Of a stretch of 39,640 nt of DNA, positions 8,131 to 16,127 are shown piece by piece. Numbering within the stretch: position 1 is the first letter of the stretch; the number at the start of each line of letters is the position of its first letter. The position numbers were made by a program, and so were the translations under genes. Source of the DNA: Aliarcobacter sp. (GTDB lineage Bacteria; Campylobacterota; Campylobacteria; Campylobacterales; Arcobacteraceae); contig JAQUIV010000005.1 of NCBI GenBank assembly GCA_028681275.1, positions 1-39,640 of the forward strand, given 5' to 3'. The notes under the pieces are model-generated. The model saw only the letters and a list, made by a program, of their open reading frames with translations. It ran no database searches and was not told where the DNA came from.

Positions 8131-8871
8131 TTATTTTATACTATAAACTATTTCTGTTTTTAATTTTTGTTTTTTAATCTCTTCAATTTGTAAATTCTCT
8201 ATTTGCATATTCATCAATTCATCAATTGTTTTAATATCATTTTGAGCTAATAGTTTTAAAATTATTCCCCTATAAGCTTTTGCCCAATGACTCACAACTT
8301 TTCCATCTTTTATAAATTTCATTGTTGTATATGGTTTTTCTATTTTGTAAAACTTTTCATAAAATCCAGCTCTTAAATCAATAATATCTTCATTTTCTAA
8401 ATATTCATCTAAAACTTTTGAGAAATTATCCATATAAAACTTTTCAATTTTTAAATTAGAAAAAGTCTCCCCTTGTTTTAATTTATAATCAGGAAGCCCT
8501 AAATCCCCTGCTTTTAAAACTCCAAAAAGATTTGAGAAAATCAAAACATTTTCATCAATATAAGTTTTTTCATTTGATTTTAGTTTTGAATATTCTAAAT
8601 AATCAAAAGCAACTCCATCATATCTTTGAATTACTTTTGTTGTAGGTGTTGTAAATAAATTCTTTGAATACTGTTCTAATACATCCTCTTTTTTTGTTCC
8701 AAAAAGTTTTATTAACTCCTCTTTTGAAGCACTTGTAATAAAATCATTATATTGTTTTACAATTTCCATTCTTTTTTCAAATAGTTCTGGAAAAATAAAA
8801 CTGTTTTTATCAAAAGAAGTTTCATCTCCACCAGCTATTTTTGTTTCACTTGGAGAAAATAGTATTTTCAT
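8131..8871 (-). CDS. yaaA: YaaA family peroxide-stress protein
   Basis: 246 residues with the family opening MKILFSPSETK, the middle segment YDGVAFDYLEYSKL, and IIDLRAGFYEKFY and SHWAKAYRGIILKLL toward the C-terminus. YaaA (DUF328) binds DNA and limits iron-driven oxidative damage during peroxide stress in E. coli; the same role here is inferred. Its ATG overlaps the stop codon of the upstream YchJ-like gene by four bases (ATGA), indicating coupling. Confidence 0.9.
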   Translation of the reverse strand: MKILFSPSETKIAGGDETSFDKNSFIFPELFEKRMEIVKQYNDFITSASKEELIKLFGTKKEDVLEQYSKNLFTTPTTKVIQRYDGVAFDYLEYSKLKSNEKTYIDENVLIFSNLFGVLKAGDLGLPDYKLKQGETFSNLKIEKFYMDNFSKVLDEYLENEDIIDLRAGFYEKFYKIEKPYTTMKFIKDGKVVSHWAKAYRGIILKLLAQNDIKTIDELMNMQIENLQIEEIKKQKLKTEIVYSIK

Positions 8872-9296
8872 TTTTGTCCTTCTTCTATAAATTGTCCATC
8901 AACATATTTCCAAATTCCCTCAGTTTTTAGAAATCTACTTTTTTCAATAAATGAAATATCATTTTTATCTTGAAATAAAGTAGCTTTAAATGTCACAAAA
9001 CTCTCAACTTCACCATCAATAAACTCTAAAATCTCTAACTTCTCAAATTTTGTATTTTTTGAGAAATTCAAAATATCATTATTCCAAGATTTTAGCTCTA
9101 AAGTAAAATCAGGATTATTTTCGTGAGTTGTAAAAATTATATATTCACTATTACAAACAGCAAATGCACTAAATCTTGATTTCATAAGCTCTAGAGCATT
9201 TTTTGGAAAACTAATTTTATCGTGAAAGGGTTTGCAACATTTTTTATATTTTTTTAAAGAGCCACAAGGACAAGTATCATTTGGGGAAAATTTCAA
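8868..9296 (-). CDS. YchJ-like SEC-C motif protein
   Basis: 142 residues. The N-terminal zinc-binding SEC-C motif is CPCGSLKKYKKCCKPFH. The NTF2-like YchJ core follows: ALELMKSRFSAFAVCNSEYI, then FVTFKATLFQD. Many YchJ proteins carry a second SEC-C motif at the C-terminus, but this one does not. Function is not established. It is the first gene of the minus-strand operon with yaaA and the zntB-like gene. Confidence 0.83.
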   Translation of the reverse strand: MKFSPNDTCPCGSLKKYKKCCKPFHDKISFPKNALELMKSRFSAFAVCNSEYIIFTTHENNPDFTLELKSWNNDILNFSKNTKFEKLEILEFIDGEVESFVTFKATLFQDKNDISFIEKSRFLKTEGIWKYVDGQFIEEGQK

Positions 9297-9349
9297 AATA
9301 GAACCTTATTAAATTTTAGGGATTCTATCATAAATGAAGTAAAAATCTA

Positions 9350-9370
9350 AAATGGGAAAACTTCCCATTT
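9350..9370 (-). terminator. terminator of the comEA-like gene
   Basis: AAATGGGAA-(loop)-TTCCCATTT is a perfect 9-bp stem just after the comEA-like stop. Read on the minus strand it is followed by TAGATTTTTAC, a T-rich tract. Confidence 0.75.
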
Positions 9371-9373
9371 AGA

Positions 9374-9727
9374 CTATAATTTAGGTACTAAACTTCCTGT
9401 TGTTTTTTCTATTTTTTTATCAACAGCATTGTTTAGCTCTTTTTTCTTCTCTTCTTTTTTTTCTTCAACTTTTTTGTTTATATTTTCTTTTGAAATTGGA
9501 TTTGCTTCTTTTACATTTCCAACTATACTATCTCCAAAACCTTTGATGTTTTTTAAATCTTCAGGATTATTTATCGTATTTGTTTTTCTATACTCAATAA
9601 TCTGTTCAGCTTTTTTTTCACCGATTCCTTTGATTCCCATTAACTCCTCTTTTGAAGCTGTTTGCAGATTAATTTGTGCAAACAAAAAAGAACAACAAAA
9701 TACCAAAAATACAACTATTTTTTTCAT
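9374..9727 (-). CDS. ComEA-like helix-hairpin-helix DNA-binding protein
   Basis: 117 residues with a signal peptide (MKKIVVFLVFCCSFLFA), then two helix-hairpin-helix motifs: INLQTASKEELMGIKGIGEK and INNPEDLKNIKGFGDSIV. The tail is Lys/Glu-rich. This is the ComEA fold, in which a periplasmic protein binds incoming double-stranded DNA during natural transformation. The call is at family level; no other competence gene is adjacent. It appears to be transcribed alone, with its own terminator. Confidence 0.85.
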   Translation of the reverse strand: MKKIVVFLVFCCSFLFAQINLQTASKEELMGIKGIGEKKAEQIIEYRKTNTINNPEDLKNIKGFGDSIVGNVKEANPISKENINKKVEEKKEEKKKELNNAVDKKIEKTTGSLVPKL

Positions 9728-9784
9728 CTTTCTTCCTTTTAAATAATTTAATAAATTATATATTAATTATATTTAAAATTACTA

Positions 9785-10432
9785 TTAGCTGTTTATATAA
9801 AATTTTAATTTTTCGTGATCTAAAATTTTTATATATCCTTTTTCATTTTGTATCACTTTCTCTTTTTTTAGTTTTGCTAATTTTCTTGAAAAAGTTTCTG
9901 GAGTTATATTTAAAATTTGTGCAATTTTTACCTGTTTTAAATTTATTAATATTGCTTCATTGTCAAATAAAAATTTTGCTATTTTTTCTATACTGTTAGA
10001 ACTTATATTATAGTTTATGAAACTCTCTAGGGCTTTTATTTTTTTCGTTAAAGATTTAATAAAAAACATTGAGATTTCTGGTTTTAATAAAAACTCTTTT
10101 TTGAATTTTTCATAATCTATAAGTAAAACTTCTGATTTTGCTTCAAATGAACAATTTGCAGGAAATCTCATCTCCTCATAATTTACAATTTCAGCAATTA
10201 ATGATGGTGCCATTAGATTATGAATTATTACTTCATTATCTTTGTGGTCATAAGTATAAAGTTTTGCTATACCTTTTATTAATAAATGTAAATATTTTGG
10301 TTCATCACCTTTGTAAAAAAGAATTTCATCTTTATTAAAATATTTTTTTACGCTAATCTCTTTTAATCTAATTAAATCTTCTTTTTTTAGGAAACTAAAA
10401 AAATAAAAATCTTCTAATCCTGTTTTTTCCAT
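9785..10432 (-). CDS. Crp/Fnr family transcriptional regulator
   Basis: 215 residues with an N-terminal cyclic-nucleotide-binding-type beta barrel (KYFNKDEILFYKGDEPKYLH, LLIKGIAKLY) and a C-terminal winged helix-turn-helix (VKIAQILNITPETFSRKLAKL). The N-terminus lacks the clustered cysteines of oxygen-sensing FNR, so it is probably not an iron-sulfur FNR. DNR/NssR-like NO-responsive regulators share this layout. A TTGAT-N4-GTCAA box lies 15 bases upstream of the start codon. The adjacent divergent gene belongs to a family named for nitrogen-oxide response, which supports nitrosative or low-oxygen control. The ligand is unknown. Confidence 0.87.
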   Translation of the reverse strand: MEKTGLEDFYFFSFLKKEDLIRLKEISVKKYFNKDEILFYKGDEPKYLHLLIKGIAKLYTYDHKDNEVIIHNLMAPSLIAEIVNYEEMRFPANCSFEAKSEVLLIDYEKFKKEFLLKPEISMFFIKSLTKKIKALESFINYNISSNSIEKIAKFLFDNEAILINLKQVKIAQILNITPETFSRKLAKLKKEKVIQNEKGYIKILDHEKLKFYINS

Positions 10433-10446
10433 AATTTTCTCTTTTA

Positions 10447-10460
10447 TTGATTATCGTCAA
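10447..10460. promoter_or_regulatory. FNR/DNR-type binding site
   Basis: TTGATTATCGTCAA fits the Fnr/Dnr family consensus TTGAT-N4-RTCAA. It lies in the 110-base gap between the Crp/Fnr-type gene (minus) and the YgbA_NO gene (plus). It is 15 bases from the regulator's start codon, which suits autorepression, and about 83 bases before the ygbA-like start, a distance compatible with activation if the leader is about 45 bases. Confidence 0.65.
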
Positions 10461-10542
10461 TGTCTAATTTTGTATTTTATGCAAAAATACTAAAAAATAA
10501 AGTTAAATAGGACAAAAAATACCCTATTTTGAAAGAAATAAA

Positions 10543-10890
10543 ATGACAATTAAAAAATTTGAAGTTGAGATAAATACTTTAAAAACTTTTTATGAACTCT
10601 ATTGCAAAGATAAACATGAAAATCAAAAAAAAACACAGATTAATCTTGAATATAAATCAAACTCTTTTATTTTAGAATTAAATTTATGCCAAGAGTGCCA
10701 AAAATCAATAAATTATTCATTTCTAAAATTACAAAATTGTCCCCATAAAATAAAACCCCGATGCAGAAAATGTCCAAATCCATGTTATGAAAAAAATGAG
10801 TGGAAAAATATAGCAAAAGTTATGAAATACTCAGCAATAAAACTATCTTTAGGGAAAATCAAATCAAGGATTTTAAAAATCTTTGATTGA
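10543..10890 (+). CDS. YgbA_NO family protein (nitrous oxide-stimulated promoter family)
   Basis: 115 residues. Landmarks are MxxIYC-like YELYCKDKH, LCQECQKSINYSFLKLQNCP and RCRKCPNPCYEKNEW. Together these give eight or more cysteines, suitable for binding a metal or iron-sulfur cluster. The E. coli relative YgbA is induced by NO through NsrR and helps recovery from nitrosative stress. That role is inferred here, strengthened by the divergent Crp/Fnr gene and the FNR-type box. A GAAAG ribosome site precedes the ATG. Confidence 0.85.
   Translation: MTIKKFEVEINTLKTFYELYCKDKHENQKKTQINLEYKSNSFILELNLCQECQKSINYSFLKLQNCPHKIKPRCRKCPNPCYEKNEWKNIAKVMKYSAIKLSLGKIKSRILKIFD
10863..10887. terminator. hairpin inside the 3' end of the ygbA-like gene
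   Basis: ATCAAGGATTTT and AAAATCTTTGAT form a 12-bp stem (one G-T pair) ending just before the stop codon. On the plus strand it is followed by TGATTTTTCTTTT. The terminator is thus encoded in the last codons. It may also stop the convergent ung transcript. Confidence 0.6.
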
Positions 10891-10898
10891 TTTTTCTT

Positions 10899-11546
10899 TT
10901 ACCAATTTATCTCTTTTTTGCCTAAAGTTTTTAATATCTCATTTGTTTTTGAAAAATGTTTAGAACCAAAAAAACCACGATAAGATGAAAGTGGACTTGG
11001 ATGAGGAGAAGTTAAAATATGATGTTTAGCTTTATTTATCAATTTTGATTTAGAAATAGCAGGACTTCCCCAAAGAATAAAAATTATATTCTCTTTATTA
11101 TCACTAATATATTTAATAATATTATCTGTAAATATTTCCCAACCAAGATTATGATGAGATTTTGGAAGTCCCTCTTCAACTGTTAAAATAGTATTTAAAA
11201 GTAATACTCCATCTTTTGCCCAAGGTGTTAAATCACCATCTTCACAAACAGATTTTTTACCTAAATCATCATTTATCTCTTTTAAAATATTCATCATTGA
11301 TGGTGGATTTTTTATCTCTTTTGGAGTTGAAAATGATAAACCTTGAGCTTGACCAAAACCATGATATGGGTCTTGTCCCAAAATAACAACTTTTAAATTA
11401 TCTAATGATGTTAAAGAAAAAGCTTTAAAAATGTTTTGTTTTTCTGGAAAAACTCTACTATTTTCATATCTTTTATCTATCTCTTCTTTTAATTTTTCAT
11501 AATATGGTTTTTGTTGTTCATTTTCAATAATATCTTTCCAAGTCAT
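10899..11546 (-). CDS. ung: uracil-DNA glycosylase
   Basis: Removes uracil from DNA to begin base excision repair. 215 residues, family 1 UDG. The catalytic water-activating motif is GQDPYHG (about residues 57-63), the uracil-binding segment is LLLNTILTVEE, and the DNA-intercalating loop is HPSPLSSYRGFFG near the C-terminus. The ATG at 11546 gives the expected N-terminus. It is read alone, separated from the upstream aldehyde dehydrogenase gene by a strong terminator. Confidence 0.97.
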   Translation of the reverse strand: MTWKDIIENEQQKPYYEKLKEEIDKRYENSRVFPEKQNIFKAFSLTSLDNLKVVILGQDPYHGFGQAQGLSFSTPKEIKNPPSMMNILKEINDDLGKKSVCEDGDLTPWAKDGVLLLNTILTVEEGLPKSHHNLGWEIFTDNIIKYISDNKENIIFILWGSPAISKSKLINKAKHHILTSPHPSPLSSYRGFFGSKHFSKTNEILKTLGKKEINW

Positions 11547-11575
11547 AAATAAAGCTCCAATTTTTTTAAATAAAA

Positions 11576-11604
11576 AAAGCTAAGATGAAATTCATCTTAG
11601 CTTT
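11576..11604 (-). terminator. terminator of the ThDP enzyme-aldehyde dehydrogenase operon
   Basis: AAAGCTAAGATGAA-A-TTCATCTTAGCTTT is a perfect 14-bp inverted repeat. On the minus strand it is followed directly by a run of T (TTTTTTTATTT), making it the clearest intrinsic terminator in the window. Confidence 0.88.
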
Positions 11605-11626
11605 AAAGTCTACTGTTTTTTAAATA

Positions 11627-13018
11627 TTATAAAACAGGTGATTTGATAACCATCATTTTTTGATTTTGCATTTCTGCCATAGAATCAGGAATTCCACCTA
11701 ATCCTAAACCAGAAGTTTTAGCTCCACCAAATGGCATCCAGTCAACTCTGAATGCTGTATGGTCATTTACCATAACTGCTGTTGCATTTAATCTTTTTAC
11801 TGCTTTTAAAGCTGTGTCAAGATTTTTTGTAAATACTGCTGCTTGGAAAGAAACATCTAATTGATTTGCTCTTTTAATAGCTTCATCAAAAGTTTTGTAT
11901 GAATAAACACAAACAACTGGTCCAAAAATCTCTTTTTGAGAGATAATTGCATCGTCACTTGGGTTTACAATAACTGTTGGTTCAAAACAAGAATCACCGA
12001 TTCTTTTTCCTCCAGTTAAAATTTTTCCACCTTTAGTCACTGCTTCATTAACCCACTCTTCTACTCTATTTACTTCATTATGGTTGATTAACGGTCCAAC
12101 TTCAGTTTTTGGGTCTAATTGATCACCAACTACTAATTTTGAAGCTTTTTCAGCAATTTTTGAAGCTACTGTATCAACTATTGATTCATGTACAAAAATT
12201 CTTTGAACAGAAACACAAACTTGACCAGCATGGTAGAATCCACCTTTTACAAGGTCTGGAATCATTGCATCAATATCTGCATCTGGCTCAACAATTACAG
12301 GTGCCACTCCACCATGTTCTAAAGCACTTCTAGTTCCTGCACTTGCTTTTGAATTTAAGTACCAACCAACAGGTCCTGAACCAATGAAAGTAAAGAATGC
12401 AGTTTTTGGACTTGTAACTAAAAGTTCTCCACCTTGTCTATCACAAACAACAGCTTGTGCCCAACCATCAGGTAATCCAGCTTCTTTTAATAATTCTACA
12501 AGTTTTATTGCACTCATTGGAGTTTGAGTTGCTGGTCTAATAATAACAGGACAACCAACAGCAATTGCAGGAATTACTTGGTGAACTGCTAAGTTAAATG
12601 GGTGATTAAAAGCTGAAATAGCAGCAACAACACCAATTGGTTCTTTCATAGTATATGCCATTCTATTTGCAGAACTTAAAGTGTGACCCATAGCTATTTC
12701 GTGACCTTCTTGTAATCCAATTTGTTCAATAGCTATTTTTATACCATTAATTGCTCTTTGAATTTCAACTTTAGAATCAATGTATGGTTTTCCACCTTCG
12801 CTTGCGCAAAGAATTGTTAACTCTTCAACTTGAGAAGACATAATCTTCATCAAGTTTTCTAAAATTTCAACTCTTTTATATTTTGGAATCCAGTTATCAA
12901 CATCTAAAAATCTTTCGTGTGCAGTGTCGATAGCTTGTTGAACTTGCTCAACTGTTGTAAATGGAACAGATCCAACAACTCTTCCATCAAATGGTGATGT
13001 TACTTCTATTGTACTCAT
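11627..13018 (-). CDS. NAD(P)-dependent aldehyde dehydrogenase
   Basis: 463 residues of the ALDH superfamily. Cofactor and catalytic segments include GVVAAISAFNHPFNLAVHQV (the catalytic-site Asn region), EHGGVAPVIVEPDAD (general-base Glu) and FYHAGQVCVSVQRIFVH (nucleophilic Cys). The C-terminal EIFGPVVCVY and FGGAKTSGLG are also canonical. The CVSVQRI context resembles the short-chain semialdehyde, lactaldehyde and phosphonoacetaldehyde branches, but the substrate cannot be fixed. It lies 18 bases after the ThDP enzyme gene, ahead of a strong shared terminator. The two are probably consecutive enzymes, or enzymes handling an aldehyde side product. Confidence 0.9.
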   Translation of the reverse strand: MSTIEVTSPFDGRVVGSVPFTTVEQVQQAIDTAHERFLDVDNWIPKYKRVEILENLMKIMSSQVEELTILCASEGGKPYIDSKVEIQRAINGIKIAIEQIGLQEGHEIAMGHTLSSANRMAYTMKEPIGVVAAISAFNHPFNLAVHQVIPAIAVGCPVIIRPATQTPMSAIKLVELLKEAGLPDGWAQAVVCDRQGGELLVTSPKTAFFTFIGSGPVGWYLNSKASAGTRSALEHGGVAPVIVEPDADIDAMIPDLVKGGFYHAGQVCVSVQRIFVHESIVDTVASKIAEKASKLVVGDQLDPKTEVGPLINHNEVNRVEEWVNEAVTKGGKILTGGKRIGDSCFEPTVIVNPSDDAIISQKEIFGPVVCVYSYKTFDEAIKRANQLDVSFQAAVFTKNLDTALKAVKRLNATAVMVNDHTAFRVDWMPFGGAKTSGLGLGGIPDSMAEMQNQKMMVIKSPVL

Positions 13019-13036
13019 ATTTTCCCTTTCAACTTT

Positions 13037-14683
13037 TTATATTAAACATTGTTTATTTGCTAATAAATCATTTAAAATTGAATGATTTAAAGAGTAATCA
13101 ACCGCTAAGTCAATTAAATGTACACCTTTACCATTTACACAAGCTTCTAAAGTTTTTTCAAACTCTTCAACAGAAGATGGTCTATGTCCAGTTGCACCAT
13201 AAGATTCAGCATATTTAACAAAATCAGGGTTTCCTAAATCTAAACCAAATGTTTCAAATCCCATTCCTGTTTGTTTCCATTTAATCATACCGTATGCGTT
13301 GTCATTTAAGATAATTACAGTTAAATCAAGTCCTAATCTAACAGCAGTTTCTAACTCTTGAGAGTTCATCATAAATCCACCATCACCACAAACAGCAACA
13401 ACTTTTTTATCAGGATTAATCATTTTTGCAGCCATACCAGATGGAAGTCCAGCACCCATAGTTGCAAGTGCATTATCTAATAAAAGTGTATTTGGTTGAG
13501 CACATCTATAATTTCTTGCAAACCAGATTTTATAAACACCATTATCAAGTGTTACAATATCTTCAGCCGCTAAAGTTTGTCTGATTGTTCTTACAGCTCT
13601 TTGAGGTAAAATTGGGAATCTATTATCACCAAAATATTTAGATAATCTTGTTCTAACTTCATCAGCAACTCTTGCATAATATTCAAAATCCCAATGAGCT
13701 TGAGGAGTTATAGCTTCAGTTATTTCTCTAATACTTCCAGCAATATCACCAACAACGTCTAATTGTGGGAAATATGTATCATCAACTTCAGATGGGAAGA
13801 AATTAACATGAATAACTTTTGTTGCATCTGGAGTATTTTCCATGAAAAATGGTGGTTTTTCAATAACATCATGTCCAACATTGATAATTAAATCTGCTCT
13901 TTCAATTGCGCAGTGAATAAAGTCATCTTTAGATAATGCAGCAGTTGATAAACATAATGGGTGATTTTCATCAATAACACCTTTACCCATTTGAGTAGAG
14001 AAAAATGGCATACCAGTTTTATTTACAAAATCAGTTAAAGCTGTTCCAATTCTAGTTCTGTTTGCTCCAGCACCAACTAATAATAATGGTCTTTTTGCAT
14101 TTTGAATCATTTCGATTGCATCAGCAACTGCACCTTTACAAGCTGTTGGGTATCTAAATGGTTTTACTGGATAAATATTAAATTCAACTTCTTCAGCTGC
14201 AATATCTTCTGGTAATTCAATATGAACAGCACCTGGTCTTTCAGTAGTTGCAATTTTAAATGCTTCTCTAACCATTGATGGAATGTTATTTCCATTAACA
14301 ACTTGTTTTGCATATTTAGTCATTGGTTTCATCATACCAACAACATCAATAATTTGGAATCTACCTTGTTTAGATTTTTTGATTGGTTTTTGACCTGTAA
14401 TCATCATCATAGGCATTCCACCAAGTTGTGCATAAGCTGCACTTGTAGCGAAGTTTGTTGCACCTGGGCCAAGAGTTGATAAACAAACTCCAACTTTTCC
14501 TGTTAATCTTCCATAAGTAGCTGCCATAAACCCAGCACCTTGCTCATGTCTTGTTAAAATTAGTTTAATATTTGACGTTCTAAGTGCATCAAGAAAATCT
14601 AAATTTTCTTCACCTGGAATTCCAAAAATATACTCAACACCTTCATTTTCTAACGCTTTTATAAATAACTCTGATGCGTTCAT
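13037..14683 (-). CDS. ThDP-dependent acetolactate-synthase-like enzyme
   Basis: 548 residues with all three ThDP enzyme domains. The N-terminal Pyr domain has the catalytic Glu in LTRHEQGAGFMAATYGR. The central domain follows. The C-terminal PP domain has the metal/ThDP motif CGDGGFMMNSQELETAVRLG followed by LNDNAYGMIKWKQ. It is closest in feel to the single-subunit catabolic acetolactate synthase group. No ilvH-type regulatory subunit is adjacent, arguing against a standard biosynthetic AHAS. An alternative is a 2-oxoacid decarboxylase or sulfoacetaldehyde acetyltransferase-like activity feeding the linked aldehyde dehydrogenase. GGAG precedes the ATG. Confidence 0.85.
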   Translation of the reverse strand: MNASELFIKALENEGVEYIFGIPGEENLDFLDALRTSNIKLILTRHEQGAGFMAATYGRLTGKVGVCLSTLGPGATNFATSAAYAQLGGMPMMMITGQKPIKKSKQGRFQIIDVVGMMKPMTKYAKQVVNGNNIPSMVREAFKIATTERPGAVHIELPEDIAAEEVEFNIYPVKPFRYPTACKGAVADAIEMIQNAKRPLLLVGAGANRTRIGTALTDFVNKTGMPFFSTQMGKGVIDENHPLCLSTAALSKDDFIHCAIERADLIINVGHDVIEKPPFFMENTPDATKVIHVNFFPSEVDDTYFPQLDVVGDIAGSIREITEAITPQAHWDFEYYARVADEVRTRLSKYFGDNRFPILPQRAVRTIRQTLAAEDIVTLDNGVYKIWFARNYRCAQPNTLLLDNALATMGAGLPSGMAAKMINPDKKVVAVCGDGGFMMNSQELETAVRLGLDLTVIILNDNAYGMIKWKQTGMGFETFGLDLGNPDFVKYAESYGATGHRPSSVEEFEKTLEACVNGKGVHLIDLAVDYSLNHSILNDLLANKQCLI

Positions 14684-14719
14684 TTTATATGCTCCATTTT
14701 GGTTTTAAAAAATAATTAT

Positions 14720-14734
14720 TGATAATCATATTCA
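14720..14734. promoter_or_regulatory. Fur-box-like site upstream of the ThDP enzyme gene
   Basis: TGATAATCATATTCA matches the 7-1-7 Fur consensus (TGATAATNATTATCA) at all but two informative positions. It lies 37 bases upstream of the ThDP enzyme start codon. AT-rich DNA gives chance matches, so this is a candidate only. Confidence 0.35.
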
Positions 14735-14785
14735 ACATCCATTAAAAAATTGTTTATATTTTATGGATTATCAAAAAAATAAAAA

Positions 14786-14807
14786 TTTGTGTATGATTTT
14801 ACACAAA
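14786..14807. promoter_or_regulatory. inverted repeat in the als-like / lemA divergent region
   Basis: TTTGTGTA-TGATTT-TACACAAA is a perfect 8-bp dyad about 27 bases upstream of a TATAAT (14834-14839) that may drive lemA. This position suits an operator. No cognate regulator is encoded next to it. Confidence 0.4.
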
Positions 14808-14833
14808 AGTGATTATAGTTTATTACTCCTTAA

Positions 14834-14839
14834 TATAAT
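14834..14839 (+). promoter_or_regulatory. -10 box of the lemA operon
   Basis: A perfect TATAAT lies 77 bases before the lemA start codon in the 230-base divergent region. There is no good -35 hexamer. Confidence 0.4.
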
Positions 14840-14916
14840 AACCTGATTTTTTTATTCTTTATATCAAATTAATGATATTTTTTATACTATGTACAAATTT
14901 TAAAAAAGGAAATAAA

Positions 14917-15510
14917 ATGAAGAAAATTCTTATTCTTATAGTTCTGGTTATAATCGCGCCATTATTTTATATAATTGTTTCCAACTACAATAATATTCCA
15001 AAACTTGATGAAAATGTAAAAGAGAAATGGTCACAAGTTCAGAACCAATACAAAAGAAGAGCTGATTTAATTCCAAATTTAGTTGAAACTGTAAAAGCTT
15101 ATGCAAGCCATGAAAAAAGCACTTTTGTTGAAGTAACAGAAGCTAGAAGTAAAGTTTCTCAAATGAATATAAATGAAAACACACTAAATAATCCAGAAAT
15201 GATGCAACAATTTTCAGCTGCACAAAGTGGACTTTCTAGTGCTTTATCAAAGCTTATGGTTGTTGTTGAAAAGTATCCTGAATTAAAAGCAAATGAAAAT
15301 TTCAAAGCACTTCAATCACAACTTGAGGGAACTGAAAATAGAATTACAGTTGCAAGAAAAGATTTTATTGAAGCAGTTAAACTTTATAATTTAGAACTAA
15401 GAACAATGCCTGGAAAACTTGTAGCTGCAATTGCTCATCCAGAAGCTCAAATTAAAGAGACTTTTAGTGCAAGTGAAGCTGAACAAGAAGCTCCAAAAGT
15501 AAAATTCTAA
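14917..15510 (+). CDS. LemA family protein
   Basis: About 197 residues: an N-terminal membrane helix (KKILILIVLVIIAPLFYIIV), then a helical domain with the family signature KEKWSQVQNQYKRRADLIPNLVETV (quoted here in part: QVQNQYKRRADLIPNLVE), LKANENFKALQSQLEGTENR and the tail PGKLVAAIAH. The ORF track begins at 14872, but AAAAAAGGAA precedes the ATG at 14917 and this gives the normal N-terminus. LemA proteins are membrane-anchored with an outward helical bundle and are very often followed by TPM-domain genes, as here. Function is unclear. Confidence 0.93.
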   Translation: MKKILILIVLVIIAPLFYIIVSNYNNIPKLDENVKEKWSQVQNQYKRRADLIPNLVETVKAYASHEKSTFVEVTEARSKVSQMNINENTLNNPEMMQQFSAAQSGLSSALSKLMVVVEKYPELKANENFKALQSQLEGTENRITVARKDFIEAVKLYNLELRTMPGKLVAAIAHPEAQIKETFSASEAEQEAPKVKF

Positions 15511-16127
15511 TGATTTTAAAAGATAGTGAAAAAGAACTAATTTCAAAAGAGATAGAAAATCTCGAGAAATTAAGTTCTGCCCAACTTGTGGCGGTTATAG
15601 CAAAAAGAAGTTCAAACTATAAATATGCCTCTTTAATGATTTGTGTATTTTTAGTTTTTTTAGCCTCTTTTGTTCTATTTTTTGTAAAAGAAGTATCAAC
15701 TTTAGAGTTATTACAATATCAACTTCTAATTTTTGTTGGAGTTAATCTTCTTTTTGAAAAGTTTGATAATCTGATTTTAAAAATTCTTCCACGAAATTAT
15801 AAACAAAGAAAAGCCTCTTTATATGCAAAAGAGCAGTTTAGCAACTTAGGATTAAGTAGAACAAAATCTAAACAAGCAATCATGTTTTTTGTAAGCTTCG
15901 ATGAAAGATATGTGAAAGTTATAACTGATAATAAAATATCTCAAGAGATTCCAAATGAATTTTGGCAACAGTTAGTTTTTGAATTTGCAGAAGATGTAAA
16001 AAGAGAAGATTTCCTAAATGGTTATTTAAAAGCAATAAGAACTTCAAAAGCAATTTTAATAAAACATTTCCCTATTCAAAAAGATAGTGAAAATGAACTA
16101 TCAAATGAAGTAATCGAGTTATCATGA
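15510..16127 (+). CDS. membrane-anchored TPM-domain-like protein
   Basis: 205 residues. The N-terminus (EKELISKEIENLEKLSSAQLVAV) resembles the first helix and strand of a TPM domain. Two adjacent membrane helices (about 42-60 and 67-85) follow, then a C-terminal region with SKQAIMFFVSFDERYVKVITD and IPNEFWQQLVFEFAEDVK, which matches the second half of a TPM domain. The domain therefore appears split by a membrane hairpin. It overlaps lemA by one base (TAATG) and the next gene by four. Its role with LemA and the following TPM protein is inferred from linkage. Confidence 0.7.
   Translation: MILKDSEKELISKEIENLEKLSSAQLVAVIAKRSSNYKYASLMICVFLVFLASFVLFFVKEVSTLELLQYQLLIFVGVNLLFEKFDNLILKILPRNYKQRKASLYAKEQFSNLGLSRTKSKQAIMFFVSFDERYVKVITDNKISQEIPNEFWQQLVFEFAEDVKREDFLNGYLKAIRTSKAILIKHFPIQKDSENELSNEVIELS

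Noticed and set aside
9429-9999. Two plus-strand ORFs across comEA and the Crp/Fnr gene
   Set aside because: They are Phe/Leu/Ser-rich antisense shadows of well-supported minus-strand genes.
14872-14916. N-terminal extension of lemA
   Set aside because: The ATG at 14917 has AAAAAAGGAA upstream and starts the membrane helix. The extension overlaps promoter-like DNA.
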